From the NCBI GenBank assembly GCA_013397435.1, contig VZRG01001328.1, positions 62,001 through 126,000 on the forward strand: DNA of 64,000 nt, given 5' to 3'. This DNA is from Erythrocercus mccallii (lineage: Eukaryota; Chordata; Aves; Passeriformes; Dicruridae). How positions within the stretch are numbered: position 1 is the first letter of the stretch; each line of letters starts with the position of its first letter. A model generated the notes under the pieces. It worked only from the letters and a program-made list of their open reading frames with translations. It did not search any database and was not told the origin of the DNA. Below, one piece after another: positions 38,994-53,900 of the stretch. The position numbers were made by a program, and so were the translations under genes.

Positions 38994-41900
38994 CTAAAGG
39001 CAATAAAAAATATGATTATTGGTTTAGAAATGTCCATTCTTACATCCAATTATTTTGTCCACACCAGAGCTTTTTAGCTACACATTTTCCAGTGCTCATC
39101 CCTTTAACTTGCTGAACCTAAATTACATGCAAGAGTTCAATATTATGATGGGAATTCTGAAATAATATGAAAGTAATTTTTACTACAGCCTCTAATTACA
39201 CTGTATTTATTGGAGAACTACTCATTGGGAATTTCAAGCCCCAGCAAAGAGAGAATTTTCATTTCATTAAGAGGAACAATCTCTCATCATTGAAGAGAGT
39301 GGGAAAACAGCACTGAAATAGCAATCAGGAAACATAATTCAAGTGGGTTCTTTCCAGCAATAAAAAGATACTATTATCTAATTCTACAAAAGATAACTAT
39401 ATTATACTGCTATGTGTAGTGAGAACATCCAAATAGCTACAATTTCCAAAAATTTCCAAAAGGAGTTAATTCCATCTATGTGTTACACCAGACCTAAGGA
39501 AACAAACTTTGGATGTAAGGGCTTTGGCACAACCATCTCATGAAAATATTTATCATTAGTTATCAGAGTGAATATTCTACACACAGCAGTAACTCACTTC
39601 ACAAGCGCAACTTTAAACTGGTTGGATCTTTTTTCCATGTTAAACTCCTTTTCTCAACATGAAATACCAGTCTCAGGTTACTGAAGATCACAACAGAAAA
39701 AAAGAAGACTCTACATGGGTTGGACTGTCCCAAGTAACTGAGGGACCCTTTCCACTGAAGAACACTGTGGAAATAAGGGTTCCTCCAAAGATGTTCTGGA
39801 CATGTGCTGAGCAGAATCAGCCAGTTCTGCCTGGCTTTATGGCAGCTCTGTTAGATGGATAAATGTCTTCTAACGATGTCCATGAGAGCACTCATTGTCA
39901 GTTGTTTATTTGAAGCTTTTTTCCCCCAGCCATATTTTTAATGGGTTTTTTTAATACATTTGTGTTCTCAATCCAGCAATCTCTCCATCTGTGTCAGAGC
40001 CCATCAGACACACTTGAATTTGTGCTCCACCTCCCATTCCTGATTTCGATTATTCCTCAAGTAAGCTTATTTTTTGGCATCTTTACATTTTCCCATTTTA
40101 AAAGTACACTATTATAGAGATATGAAATTACTGTTAAGAACTTTTCTACCTAGATGACAGCAACTAATTTCATATTCTCTTTTGTGTTCAGATTTAAATT
40201 CCATAAAGTACAGATAGCCTAATTTCTTGATGGGTTTACAAATGTGTACAAGGCAAATGGAAAGGAAACGTGGAAGGAAGTATCAGCATCCAAACCTGAA
40301 TTCATTTGGACTATTACTGTGTGAAGGTTGTAACATTCACAGTTGGGAAAAGTTAGCTTTTCACAAAAAATAAAGCACAATTTTTTTCTTAATGATTTGT
40401 TAAACAGAACTCATGCAACAATTAGCTCTGACATCATCATAAAGATTTTCTTACTGAAGTGCTGACAACAGATAAAACATCTGTAAATCAAGTATTGGGT
40501 ATTTCTGGGAAAGGTATGTCTGATTTGAGACCTGAACATTGTGGTTGTCAGACCACACCATTTATAAAGAATCTGAGGAATCAGGAGAAGTTCCTACATT
40601 TAGGAACAAAACTGGTCCTACTGAAATAGGGAACTGGATGTTTGTTGTTGCCAGGTTTTTCCTTTAAGCAATTTCCATGCAACTTCTTAAACAATTTTTA
40701 TCAAATTCATTTTTGGAAAAGCAGAGGATGGAAGTTGAAGGTATTGCAGTTTCCTGAGCCAAGCACATCTGGGTATATTCTTAAGCATTTTTGCAATTGC
40801 TTGTTGTGCAATAACTTGGCCAATAAAAAAAGGGTGGGGAGCAGGTGAAAAGTCATGTATCTTGCAACTGAAGATAGAAAGGAGAGCAATTCTGCTCAGC
40901 TTAAGCTGTTCTGTCTCTTCCCCCAGAAGAAGCAGCTAACAGTGCAAGTGTCCTGGGCACCGACTTCTCCAAAAGGCTCCAGTGGAACTCAGGAGAAGCC
41001 TGACAAGGACACAAGTCCATTTCAGCTACAGACTTCATAGAAAGCTGTAAATGAAAACAGATGTCCCTAATGTTTATGGAAAAGTGACAAATCACCATCT
41101 CCTACAGCATGGCAGATGGCCTGCACAGACTGCATCAACTAGACAGATAACATAAAATGCCATAATGAAAATCATCTATATTATTTCCTGCATTAATCAA
41201 GCTTCGAAGTATATGATAAAATATTTTTTCAAGAGAGTGACTTGAGAATAAACCCCTAAATTACCTAAAAAGCCAAATGCAGCAATGTAGCAATAAAAAT
41301 TCTGGCAGGCTGTGAATACAACTTTAAATATCTATTGAACTTTTTTTTTAAAAAGTGTATTTTAGAAACTAGGCATTCATATGGAGAAGAATGAGTAATT
41401 ATAATAAATTTTCATTACATACAAATAAATAGAAGTTTGTTTAAAATCAAAGATCACCTTGTTTAGAAAAAACTAAACCAGATCCAGCAGCTGGTGAAAT
41501 ATTGTAAAAGTAACAGTTTCAAAACAGAAACCACATTTTAAGAATAAAATTTTTGGTTTCACACTTGCAAGTGAATTGTGTTTATGTGGCGCTTCAATTA
41601 TTCTAGCACAGGAGCTACCATTTATTGAGAGCTTACAATTAGTTATTGAATTAACTAGAGCCTCAAATCCATAAAAACAGTAACTGAAAGCAGCAGTGAT
41701 AGAACTACACTCTGTAACACAGCTCAAGTACAGAAACAGGAATGATCACATCCCAGACCTAAGGAGCTTTGCTTGTTTCTACAGCCATCACTGCAGGTTC
41801 GCAGAAGCAGACAGTGTTACTGAATTGCAATAAACTATCAGAAGAAAAGTACTTCAAGGATGACTTTTGCTGATTTTAGACATCTCCCACTCCCTTCTTT

Positions 41901-44900
41901 GCCTGACCTACTACAAAAGACTGTCTATCATAATGCATGTGTGTGAATTAGCAGTGAAGATATATTCCTTACAGGTTAATAGTCGAATGGGATTCACAAA
42001 AAAAAACCGGTATAGGATTCCAGAAAAAGTAGAAAATTAGGAACAAATGTAGCCTGAGTTTTAATGGGTAAGCAACAAAAATTCTGGTATGACTGCTACT
42101 GTGGAAATCTGTCTTGCTATCTGTAGGGGTTATAGTGTCTGATCAGATAAAATGGCATCCTTGGGAAAAGGTGGGGAGTGAAGCTTTAAAGGTTATGATA
42201 GTTAGGAAATTATAAATGTCAAATAGCCTGAAGATGACATAAAAGTAACTGTGAATATCGAGCTAAAGGAAAGGCTTGTGAACCAGGAAAAAAGTTTATT
42301 TTTTCTAAGAACAAACTGAGACTAGCAGTATGCAGTTTCCAGGCAGATCTGAGTAAAGCTGTGCAAATAAATTTTAACTTTATAGCAGAAACTTGCTTAT
42401 TCTTTTTTAATGACCTGTATCATGATAGGTCTTCCAAACTTTTCAGTTGTATCAAGGGAAGTAACACTGCTCTTGCTTTTTCTACTGAATAAGCACCAAG
42501 GGAGGAAGGAAGACTAGAAGGAGCAAGTGAGAAGAAAGCAGTGTAACAGGGAGGAAGTGTGTCTGATCTCTCTACTGACCTCTTGAAAGAAGTCAGACTG
42601 AAGGAAGGAACAGCTCTAATCTCCATCAGCTGGGATGCAACAGCAGAAGTGGGACTAGTTCTATCAACATGGGATTTGTGCTGAAGGAACAAGCAAGAGG
42701 AAACAAATCACATTCCAGTCTCTATTACCAGCTAACACTGCTGTTGTTACCACACCACCTCCTCATCACTGTGCTGCTATAAAGCAAGGAACCTCATTGC
42801 TAAAACCAACAGAACAACAGGAAGTTATTGCCCATTCCATACCAGGCAGAGAATGTATAAAGGCCCAAACTTCATCGACAGTCCACGCTGATGGGTCAGT
42901 TTGCACCACTGGTAACAGGTCGATGCTCTCCGGCATTTTGCGCATCCTCAGCTCGCGAAGCTCCCGCTCCCTCTCCCTCTCACTCTGCCTCCTCAGGCGC
43001 GTGGTCATGGCTGTCGGAACAGAGTCCTCATGAGGAGCCAGTTCTTCTTCTGCAGATGGATAAGTAATTGGAAGCTGGAAAATGCAGTAACTACAGTATT
43101 AGGCTTTATTTGCAATTCCCAAAGCAGTGCCATAGTTTTAAGCAAATATTCCACAGACCTGTCTAAGAAAATGATCTCGTGACGCCCCCTCAGGGCCGCT
43201 CGGCCGACGCCCGCGTCGCCCAAGACTTTGGCTATCTGACTTCCGATTCCAACGACTGGTCTTGTCTGATGAAAACAGCCCAAATTTCTTAGTGCAACTA
43301 AGGCTGTGCCTAAAGAAGTAAGATATATTCAATGATGCACTAGTAGTTTTTTTGGACTGAATTCAATTAAGTAACCATAAAATCACAGTGTTGTAGAAAT
43401 GCTGCTTAATGACAACAGCTGTCACAGAAATGCAAGAGGAAGGTATCTCAAAGGCCATTTAATCAAAACCCTCAGCTCATTGTGGGATCAAGTACATCCA
43501 GATTACCCCTGGAAAATGTCTGTCCTTCCCATTCTTAAAAATTTTCCATGATAGAAATACCTTTGCATTGTATAGCATAGCACAGTTCTGCTGTGAAATG
43601 TCCACCAGAACCTAAAATCACACTGCATTTTCTGGTTCCATTTTCTCTACCTAGCTGATACCCAGTCCAAGGAGGATAGAGGCAAAAATCCCATGTTAAG
43701 ATTAAAGGACTAAATATCTTTAAGATTATTTTGCTGGTAGTGTCCTAAGAAGTATCAAATCAAAAATATGTATTCCCATTACCCTAATGAGAATGTTGCA
43801 GACTTATGAGAAAGGTCATGTCCAGACACACTGATGCCAAAAAAGAGCTAAGTGACAACTAGAAATGGGAAACTATTCCCCATTTCTAAACTTATGGTGT
43901 TAAACATCAACTTTCCAGCTATATTGGAAGACTCTGCATTCAGATGTTGACTCTGAATGCTTGCTCTCTTAACCAGGAGAGATGAATCCATTTACCAGAT
44001 AATGACGAACAATAGCTACATACGGTTACCTTTTGGCACAGGATGTGGAGCAGAATCTTTTTGACCGCAGAAACTTATTGGGATATCCCATTTTTCCACA
44101 AAATTCACACTTCAGAAGATCATTTTCAATTTCATCCAGTCCCTCTAAAGAAGGAATGAGGAATGAAGTCAGTTTCAGTGACACAAAATTATGTTCACAT
44201 CTCTCACCTCAAGCAGGCAAAAAAGATCTTTAAATATTGAACAAATTCAATTAAATACTTTGATTAACAGGCAATTATACAAAGCTACGCAAGTCATAGA
44301 TTTCATTCTGTCTAGAAAAGATCTTGAGCAAACTGAACCTTAATGAACCTTCAATTAAGTGTTCAATGAACTTAATCAGGTTTTTGTTGAATTTCCAGCA
44401 GGTCTGCCCTCAAACATAGCAAGCAATTAAAAAGAAGGGTTACATTCCTCATGAATTGTTTCATAAGGAGTTCATTAAGAGAACCAGGCCTTCCACAGTC
44501 TAAATGCAAACTCTTCCTGTAATGACATAATGAATTAACCTTTTAAAGTACTCTGAATAAACAGCTGCTACAACCAAAGGGACTTGTGAAAGCAAAGAAA
44601 TACTGAATCTTGAATATATATAACAATCTATGAAAAAGATAAGCCACATGCAATAAAGCAAAGGATAATGACATCTGCTGATTTACAGCTTATTGTTACA
44701 GAGTATTTTTCTGTTATTGGTGTATTATTATATATATTTCTTGTTATTGGTGAGGTAAGATGGCCCTTTTCCTGCTCTACAAAAAGCACTAGTGTAGCTA
44801 AGAGCTGGAAATACTGAGAAGGGTACTTGAAGGGTGTTTCTACCATGCACACAATCATACCCTGGTTTACTATCAGAAAATCTCCTCTACTCAGCTTCTG

Positions 44901-47900
44901 TGTCTCGATGCTGGATGTTTCCTACCAGCTCATCTAATGAGTAGCTACAAATTCTCTACATAAACCCAACACCAGCTGTCAGGAACAACTAAACCCAAAA
45001 CTATGAGTGTTTGGGTAATTCCACAAAACAGACAAGCTGTCTGAAATCTCAGACACAGCATAGTGTTAATACTGAAAAGAAAATGGAATTAACATCTAAT
45101 GAAACAAATTAAGGACAAAATAACTGCTGCAAAGAGTTTTGATATGGAAGAAGGAATAGAACTATTTTAAGAGAATGAAAGCAAGAGTTGAATTAAGACT
45201 AAATTTAAGCAGATCACCAAAAACAGCTTTGGTGCAGCAAGGATACAAGTCATGGGTAAGAAAACCCAGGAGTGGCTAAAAAATTCTGAACTTTCAAATC
45301 TCAGATGAATTTATACAAAAATGTGTGTTCAGAGAATACCTTCGGTTTTTCTGGGCCAGGCCAGTTTGGTTCCCATTTCACAGCACAGAAGTGAAGGGGG
45401 GAAATGGGCATTTAAACAAAAACTACAAACCTTCTGCAATCATATCCTCTATCTCTGTGTCTGATGAGTTGTCTGCATGTTTTGTGTTCTGCAAGTCTGA
45501 TTCAACACACACCACACTCATGATCTGACCCTCCACCAGCAATCTCTTCTCTGCAGGCTGTTCCACCAGCAAAGATGAACGACTGACCTGGGGCAATAAA
45601 AGCAAAGCAACAGTGAGTAATTAACATTATTCACAACAGCGAATAATTAAAAACAGTATTTGTGACTTAACAGTTGTAACTGAGATGATGATCAGTTTCT
45701 ACTTCATATCAATGAAGTGCAATTATATTGTGCCAAAGCTCATTTCTCAAACAAATTAAGACTCACTCCTGCTCTGCAGTTTGCAATTATATTTAACAAA
45801 GGAAGAAACACATTATATCTACAGAAATGAAGGAATGGGAAAATGAGACACATTAAATTACTAAGACAGGTTTTAAATTATCATTTTGTGATTTAAAATT
45901 TTCAACAGTAATTCTTATCAGACACAGCACTAATTACACCTGGCCCAGTTAAGAGCTTGCCAGTGCTTGAAACAACAAATTGTAGCATTTTAGAATTTTA
46001 ATACAGACTCAGCTCTGATGTCTAAATTAAGGTATCACTTAAATTGAGGTATCTAGGAGGCAGACAAATGTAAAAAAGTTATTCCAAATGGTAGCCTAAA
46101 CCCACTCTCTGTAGATATCTCCAGATATAGCCTACTACTCAAGTCACCAATCAGTGAAGAAAAAATCAAACCCAACATCTGAAACATAATTCAAGATCTA
46201 AATATCTACTAGCCACAAATAACATAATTCTTACAAAAAGTTAATTTCAAAGATTAGTAGTAAAAAAAATCCTAGCAACTTTTAGACTTACAGGGAACGG
46301 CTCCAACCCCTCCTGAATCACAAAGCCTTCGATGACGTGGGTCAGGATCTGAGGTTTAACAATAGCCTGTGGAGGTTTATTTTCTAGGCTGGGAATGCTA
46401 TTAGGCATGGATGTGCTGCTGCTCCTTGTTGTTGCTGCTGGAAGCAAAAGAGGTGGTGGTGGAATAGAGGCATGGGAAGGATCAGATGGAGATTTAATTA
46501 CTGAGGCACTGACTGATGATGTCACTGAAGGCAGTCCCCCATGTTCTGCAAAAAATAACAAAACATGTTATGTTTTATCACTTATGTCCAACCATTGGCT
46601 CAGAATCTGGAAGTAAAAGGTGATAAATCCCCAAGACTCATCTCTTCACCCATCAACCCCTGACAGAGGCTCTTCCCTAGGCTTTATAGATTCCACTTTT
46701 AAAACAAGATGGTTTATCTCAACAGATTATTCCACAAACACTTCCTCATGCAAACATTTTCCATTACTCAGTACCTGCTAACTACAAACACAGTTGGCCA
46801 TTAATTACTTACACAAATCACAAACCCAAAAGCTACCTTAGCCTGGCATTTGTCCTCACCTGACAAAGGATCTTCTGAATTAAGAGCCTCTCCATTGCCC
46901 AAGGTTATGGCTGGTGGGGACAAGGTGGGTGGTGTAGGTGTCCTTGCCATGTGGACACAATCTGAGTCCTCGGGCATCTCCTCTTCACACACATTCTCCA
47001 CTTGGTAAATCTGCATCCAACAAACTATTGCTTTAGAGAGATTTCCATTCTATCTTAATACCTTAAAAGAGTTGCATAAATACAGTTTTAAAAATAAATT
47101 ACCAGTTCAAATATGTTAATCTTATAGTAAAATACTAGTTCCCAAAATGTATACCAAACAATGAACTGAGGACATCATAATATCTATGATATTAAAATTA
47201 TTTTGTTACAAACGGCAACACGTAAAGAACACAGTTCTCCAATCAAACAGAGCAGAGAACTTGACTTATGTGTACTTTACTCTTATTTTTATTTACATAT
47301 ACATTTGATGCTATTTAAATACATCTGCAAAATGTAAGTTTAATGCCAAGTTTGAAAATTGTTCTATCTTATACAGCAGTGTAATCAAGCTGAGTATTTC
47401 AGAAGAATACACCAAGACTCAAGCATTAGTGGTTATAAGAGATTTTAAGGTCTTTCCCTCAAAAGTATTGAAATTAAATTTACATAAATTCCTGACAGTC
47501 AGTTTAGCTGATTAAAATGTAAAACACCACCCTGTCAAAAGCAAACCAGGCTCCTACTCTTTTGCCCATGAAATACCAGAGATGAGATTATTACCTTCTT
47601 AAAATAAATAGAAAATGAACTGCACACCTCCTTCCTTAACCTGTTGATAGCCTCAAAAAAACTTAAAAGAGCTGTTGATTCTTTTGCTCAACTTAATCTT
47701 ATTATCATTTTACCACTAAAGCCCAGCAAGGCCATCTTAAATGTCAGCCTTATTTGCATATAATTTCATTTTCCTGATTTTAATTGGTGATTGAAGGCAA
47801 AACCTTCAATTACAAACTGCAGACATCTGTGACAAACACTGAACCAAATTAAATGGTGGTGATGGGAATTGCCAAAACAGCATCAAAATTCCCCAATTCT

Positions 47901-50900
47901 TTTATGAAGAGGATATTTTTAATGTTGGTACAAAAGTAATTATCCAGAAACCTATCATCTTAATAAGCTTCCACCTAGTATAGATTGTTCTCCTAATCAA
48001 AATCTATTTATACTGAGGTAAAAGCTTACAGTCCTCATGTCACATTTACCAAAATTCTTTGTCATATATTTACTTTCTTTTTTAAACTTCAAATACATTG
48101 TAATTTCATTAAGAAACAAGATTTTAGATCTTAAATTTACACTGTTACAATTCCTGGTTGATATTCTTGACTGATGATCGATTACAAAAAGCCAAAAAAA
48201 CCCAAACCAAAATATGAAACAGAAGAAAAATGTCTATTGTTTTCTTAAAACTCAGTTCTGTAATCAATAGGTTTCTTGTCGTCTGTCTAGGACCTGATTT
48301 AGGTCCCTTTGAAGTCAACGGGCCAGGCTCGCAGCTCTGGAGAAGCCCAGGGAAAGAATAAAGGGTGCAATGTCATTACTTACCACTGGAGTTTCAATCG
48401 GAACTGACGGCTGCACCTGCAGATTTACTGCGACGGTCTGTGGCGGTGGAAGAGTTTGAAACGGCAGCTGGACCAAAGCCTCTGCAGCAGGAAGTTCTTC
48501 CTCAGAAACCAAAGTGTTTTGAACCAAAACTTGGCCCTGGGACAGAATTTCAGGCTGCACTTGTAAAGACTGCACAGACTGCAGGGGTAGCGGTTGAATC
48601 TGCGTTGAGGATGCCGAGAGCTGAGGCGGAGCTGCCAGAGGGATGGGAGCGGACTGCAGGGCTGGATACTGCTGGTGTGGCGTGGAGGAAACGAGCTGCT
48701 GGCCCGGGGAAACCAAGCTGGGCGGCTCCACGGCCCCGATGTGCACGGCGGACGGGGACGGGAGCGGCAGGTGCGGCGGGAGGCTGAGCGGCTGCGATGG
48801 CCGCACGGGGTTGGCGGCAGCCGCCTGGGGAGCGGCCGGCTCGGGCTGCAAAGCCGCCGGCACCAGGGAGCTGGCCTGGGACTGGATAAGGGCTTGAGGG
48901 TGAATAATTATGGTGGGTGACTGACTCGGGGAGTGGGACGGCGGAGGGGACACCACCACTGACTGCTGAGCTGACTGGGATGGGGTAGGAGAGAGCGTGA
49001 GAGGCGGAGGATGGATGTGGATAGGGGAGCAGTGGGACTGGACGCTGCCGGGAGCCGGAGGCAGCGCGTGGCTGGGGAGGGGCAGGCAGTGTTGGGATGG
49101 AGGCGGTTCCTGGCCCGGAGGAGTCTGAAGTGCAATCGGCTGGACTTGCTGCTGCTGCTGCAGGATCAGCTGATGATGGGAAATCTTTGGAGGTGGCGAA
49201 TGAAGTGGGATCTGCTGATGTTTTACTAGAGAATGAGGTTGCAATGGAGAATATGAAGCTGTGAGGGAAGGGAAAAAAGTGACAATTAGTATTTATTTCT
49301 TCAAGTTCTGAAAATATTATAAAGTACCTCAAAATTCTCACTTTAAAGATCATCACCATTTTTTTAACACTTCCAATATTTGTTTTAAAATATCTTCTTT
49401 GACAGCACACAGAACACAAGAAAAATTTATTAGGTGAGTATATCAATTTCCAAAGCAAAATGCAGCAACGAATAAATGAACATGGCCACACTTTTTACAT
49501 ACACATACTTTCTATAAAGAAGTCTCTAAATCTTATTATTTTGCTGCTAGGTCTAAGATTATTGCTGACCCAGCCTTATTTAAGAATTTCACACAACTTT
49601 AAATGGATTTAACCTTTGCTTTGAAACAGACCGGAAGAGAAATTATAAGCACAGGACTTGCTGAAAACTGTTAAGTTAAACTTTAGATACTACTATGTTG
49701 AGACTAAACAAAATTCCAAGAGGTTAGTATAAATTTAAACTATTAAAAGCATTTCCCTGAACCTGAACACAGCAACTGAGAGGCACAAACCTAAAAGCAG
49801 TGCAGCTTCCAGAGAAATCACATCACCTTGAAGTGAACCAGTGACTCACGAGTCATTGCTTACAGCATACACACATATTTTCCTCCACATGCAAACCTCT
49901 TCTTGCTTTATCTTGTCCACTTGAGAAACAACTCATTTATGTAGGTTTTTTGATTTGTTCTCCTACTAAGGATAGTTTTTTTCTTACCAATGTGAGTTCT
50001 GAGAGCATTAGGGCTCAACACCTCCAGAATGTCTGCCTCCAAATCCCACTCTTTCTCTAAAAGCTGTCATTAAGCCAAGCTACATTCCACAGAATTCAGA
50101 CCAATTGTCAAGACTACCATCACTTTTTCAAAACAAGAAAGCTAAGATGCAAATATGCTGCATGCAAGTGTAAGTGCCTCTCTAACCAAGTGCAGGTTAT
50201 TTTGTTTTATCTCAATACAAAATACTAAAATTCTGAGCATTGTTACCTATGGGTTTATTATAAGGGTACTTGATATAAGAACATTGTCATGGCACAGACA
50301 ACACAGAAAAGAGAAACAAACCACCAATAAAATGCATTTAGATGGGAGCAAGAGCTTTGAGATGGTTTCAGGCCACATTTTGCTGCCCAGAGATGGGATG
50401 GCATGTCCTGAACATACAGAGAGAGACCAGGAATGAGAATCATGTTTGTGCTGTGACTCAACAGGGTATTGCAGTTGCTGTATTGTGCTTGTGTTGTGAT
50501 TTAAGAACATTTCTGCCTCTGCTTAATCAAAATCCTGTGCAACATCCAATACCAACAAGTAAGTGAATTTACTAACAAAATTTGAACTCTGTTCATGTGG
50601 AATATCTATGATAACATAGACAGCACTGAACTCTGACAGAACTGTGATATACAAATTAGTTTCCTATAGCTGCACATTCATCCCACCTGGTGTAATTAAG
50701 TGGTGTATGCTGGATGTCCGTGTGACCGGCGTGCTCCGGCACTCCGGAGCGGGGCTCTCGCCTTTCCTATTGCTTTCTGAGGGATCTGGCTGGCTGCCCT
50801 TGGAGCTGCTGACAGCTTTACTGGGGCACAGGGACTGAGTTTGACTGCTGCTCTTTGGTGGGCCATTCTGTGAACTTGACAACACACCCAGCTTCTGACT

Positions 50901-53900
50901 GCGCAACGTCAAGTTCTGAACCTGGGAAATGAGGAAAACATGAAAAGATCCAAACTCTGTAAATAGTTATGATAAGTACCAGGCAAGAACAGCAAAAAAA
51001 TTTACATTTTGTAATGCTTCTCATCCCATGTAATCACAAGAAACTAAAATCTGCATATCAAACTATCTTTAAAGTCATAAAATTTAGAGAAGGATAGGGA
51101 TCTTTATTACTTCAGTGATAAATACAGAAGTCTTTTTTCCTTTATTTGATTTTTAAAAGAAATGGAAATTGTTAATTAATTTGAACTAAAACTTTCATTT
51201 TTCTCTTTTATTGTGCCTTCAAAGCAAGCGACACAAGGCATCCTAAGCAAAGGCAATTTTATTTTTACAGGCACTGCAGAAGTGCAGTAATCTGTAAGTG
51301 AGCTTCCAGACACCAACAAGAACCAGAGCCTTGGGTGGTCAGTGGAACCAGAGTCTTCTCAGTTATCCATGTGCTAGCAAAACTGAGACCTTTGTTTCTA
51401 TTATAACCTCCAAATTAACCAATATTAACCTCCCTTCTCATCATGACACCTCCAATGTCACAGGAAACAAAACATTTGCTTTATGAAATGTAAATCAGTC
51501 AGGGATCATTTTCAGTGAAGTCTGTTACGCCACACCCAGATTCTGTACATAATGATCCCAGATCTCCAATCCTATGTGCTGAGCTCAAATTTAATTTTCA
51601 AGGATAATGCCTACCCTTGTAGCACTAATTTACATCATCTTTTACATGAAAAAGAGGACTAATTATTATCATCGTTCCCTATTTTGATTACATAATCCCT
51701 TCCTCACTCAACAGTTAGTACCTGTGTGATGAACAGCCAGTTTACATTTCACTTCTCACTGCTCTGTGTGTCACCACAGGGCACATTCAAACCCAAGAAC
51801 AGTGCTTGCTTTGTCACTGGCATGCAGGAGGCATTTACTACCATCCTGCCCCAGTGAGGATAAATCCTTCAGCACACCTTCACAAGTAAGGTGACTCAGC
51901 TGCAGTTTGGCAGAGCCACCCCAGCAGCTCAACTGCTCTCTGGTCTGGGGTGAAAGTAGAGCAAGAAAAACTAAAGCACAACATTTCCTTACTTTTCAGT
52001 TTTGTCCCACTCGATGGAGCAGACCTTTAGTAAGTTTACACAAGCTCACCTGAGTAGCTGCGGACTGACAGGAAGATGAGGAGGATGAGGAGACAACAGG
52101 GATGTCAGACTGGACAGCAGCCACAGTGGTAGCAGGAGTAAAAATAAGCTGTTAAGTAAGAAAAAAACATGATAACAGACTGAAATTTTTAAAATCTGTG
52201 AAAGAAATGCAGTACCTTAAAGAGGTACATAACTTATACATACTGATGTACAGCTTCTAAGATTTACTTTTTTGCTTCTAGATTATCACGGTAATTTCAG
52301 TAAAGAAAGAAAATAACAGAGAATGGAAACAAAGGAAATAAAAGAGAATAATGTAAACCAAATGTAATATATTTGTTCTACATATTGGGATAAATCTTTG
52401 AGATAAATTAACACATCTATGAACTCTCATACAAGCACTTAAGAGGACTTTCCCTTCAATACTACAAATTAGTGAAAAAAAAAGACAAAAGAGCAGCCCA
52501 ATATCTACTATATTTAAGGAAGAGAGCTTAGATCTTCCAATAGGACAGACCAAAGCCAAACTTTGCAAGGACTGCAATCAAAACCTACCATCTGAGCTCG
52601 CAGATACATTTGAGCCTGGCTTGCACTCAGGGTGGGAGAGGTGCTGCCCAGCAACATCGTCTGTTGGGTGATGCTGCTGCTGGTGGTGTTGGAGGTCTGA
52701 GAACGGCTTATTATCTGTGCAGGTGTAGGAGAGGTGGAGAGGTTAATCTAAGGAAACAAAAATATTGCTTCTGTCATGGAAATTCCATCACCCTAGGGTC
52801 TAAAGCCAGAAAGCCCTTGACAAAAACGGCAGGGGCAGTTGGAATCTCTGAACTGTGAAGATATCAAAAATATATTGAGCCAATCATCACAAAATTGAAT
52901 TCTGGCAAGATTGTACATTTTTATTCTTAAACTGCAAGCAACCACTTTGCAGTAAATAAAAATAAGCAGTTACGAGTATAAACAATGATATGAAGTCTGA
53001 AAACTATGCCTCATAGCAATACACATTTACTGAATATGCAGAATGAGAAAAACACTTGAACTTTAATATTTAAGATCTTTAAATGTTTATATTAACGGCC
53101 TGGACTGGTATCTTCTATTATGCAGCCTGATCAGGACACTTCTTTGTGTCACCACTTATGGACTTTCAATCCTTATTTCACATATGCACACTGAAAACTG
53201 ACTGAAGACTAAAATGTTCTCCTTCATATTAAATGCTCCTCAAGAACCACTCTTTAGCATCTTCTTAAAAAAAGAAGCTGTTGTGTCTTTGCTTTTCCAT
53301 TTTTTCCTCTAACCAGTCTAACAGAGTTAAGTGCCCAGCTCTTTTTCATCACTTACTTAAAAGATTTCCTTGAAAAACCCCAGCCCAATTATTTTGTTAG
53401 TTTAACATCAGACATCTTAATAGACTTTCCCTCCGAAATTTAATGAATAAATGGGTTTACTTCTAACAACTGTAAGCCAAGCCAAGCTATGAGAGCTTAA
53501 AAAAATACACAGCTAAATCACTGAAGCTATGCACTGAAGTCATGAACAGCTTGAGGGCGTGATTAGTAAGCGGGATGTCTGTAGGACTAACAAATCCTAC
53601 TTCAGACAATTGTAAAACTGTACAGAAGAGACTGTGCATGTCTGACAATGGCACTTAAAGAAATACAGCATGAACTGAACACAGAGCCGCTCACAACTGA
53701 AACCTGAGCACATGCCTAGAATATGGGAAACTGCAAAAAAGATGAATGATAAAAGATGATAATCAATAAAAGAATGAATGCTATAAACATTTAATTTCAT
53801 CAGTTTCATAAATATATGTGAGCATTGACTTGGACTCTTTAGATTTAGTGCTATTTAATCCCTGATACACAGTTATGATTTTCACCTATGGTAGTGCCCT

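Noticed and set aside
48550..49491. 313-codon minus-strand frame and several plus-strand frames overlapping the PHC3 large exon
   Set aside because: They are shifted or opposite frames of a GC- and Pro/Gln-rich exon whose true frame is fixed by splice phase and PHC3 similarity; part of the 313-codon frame also lies in the intron.
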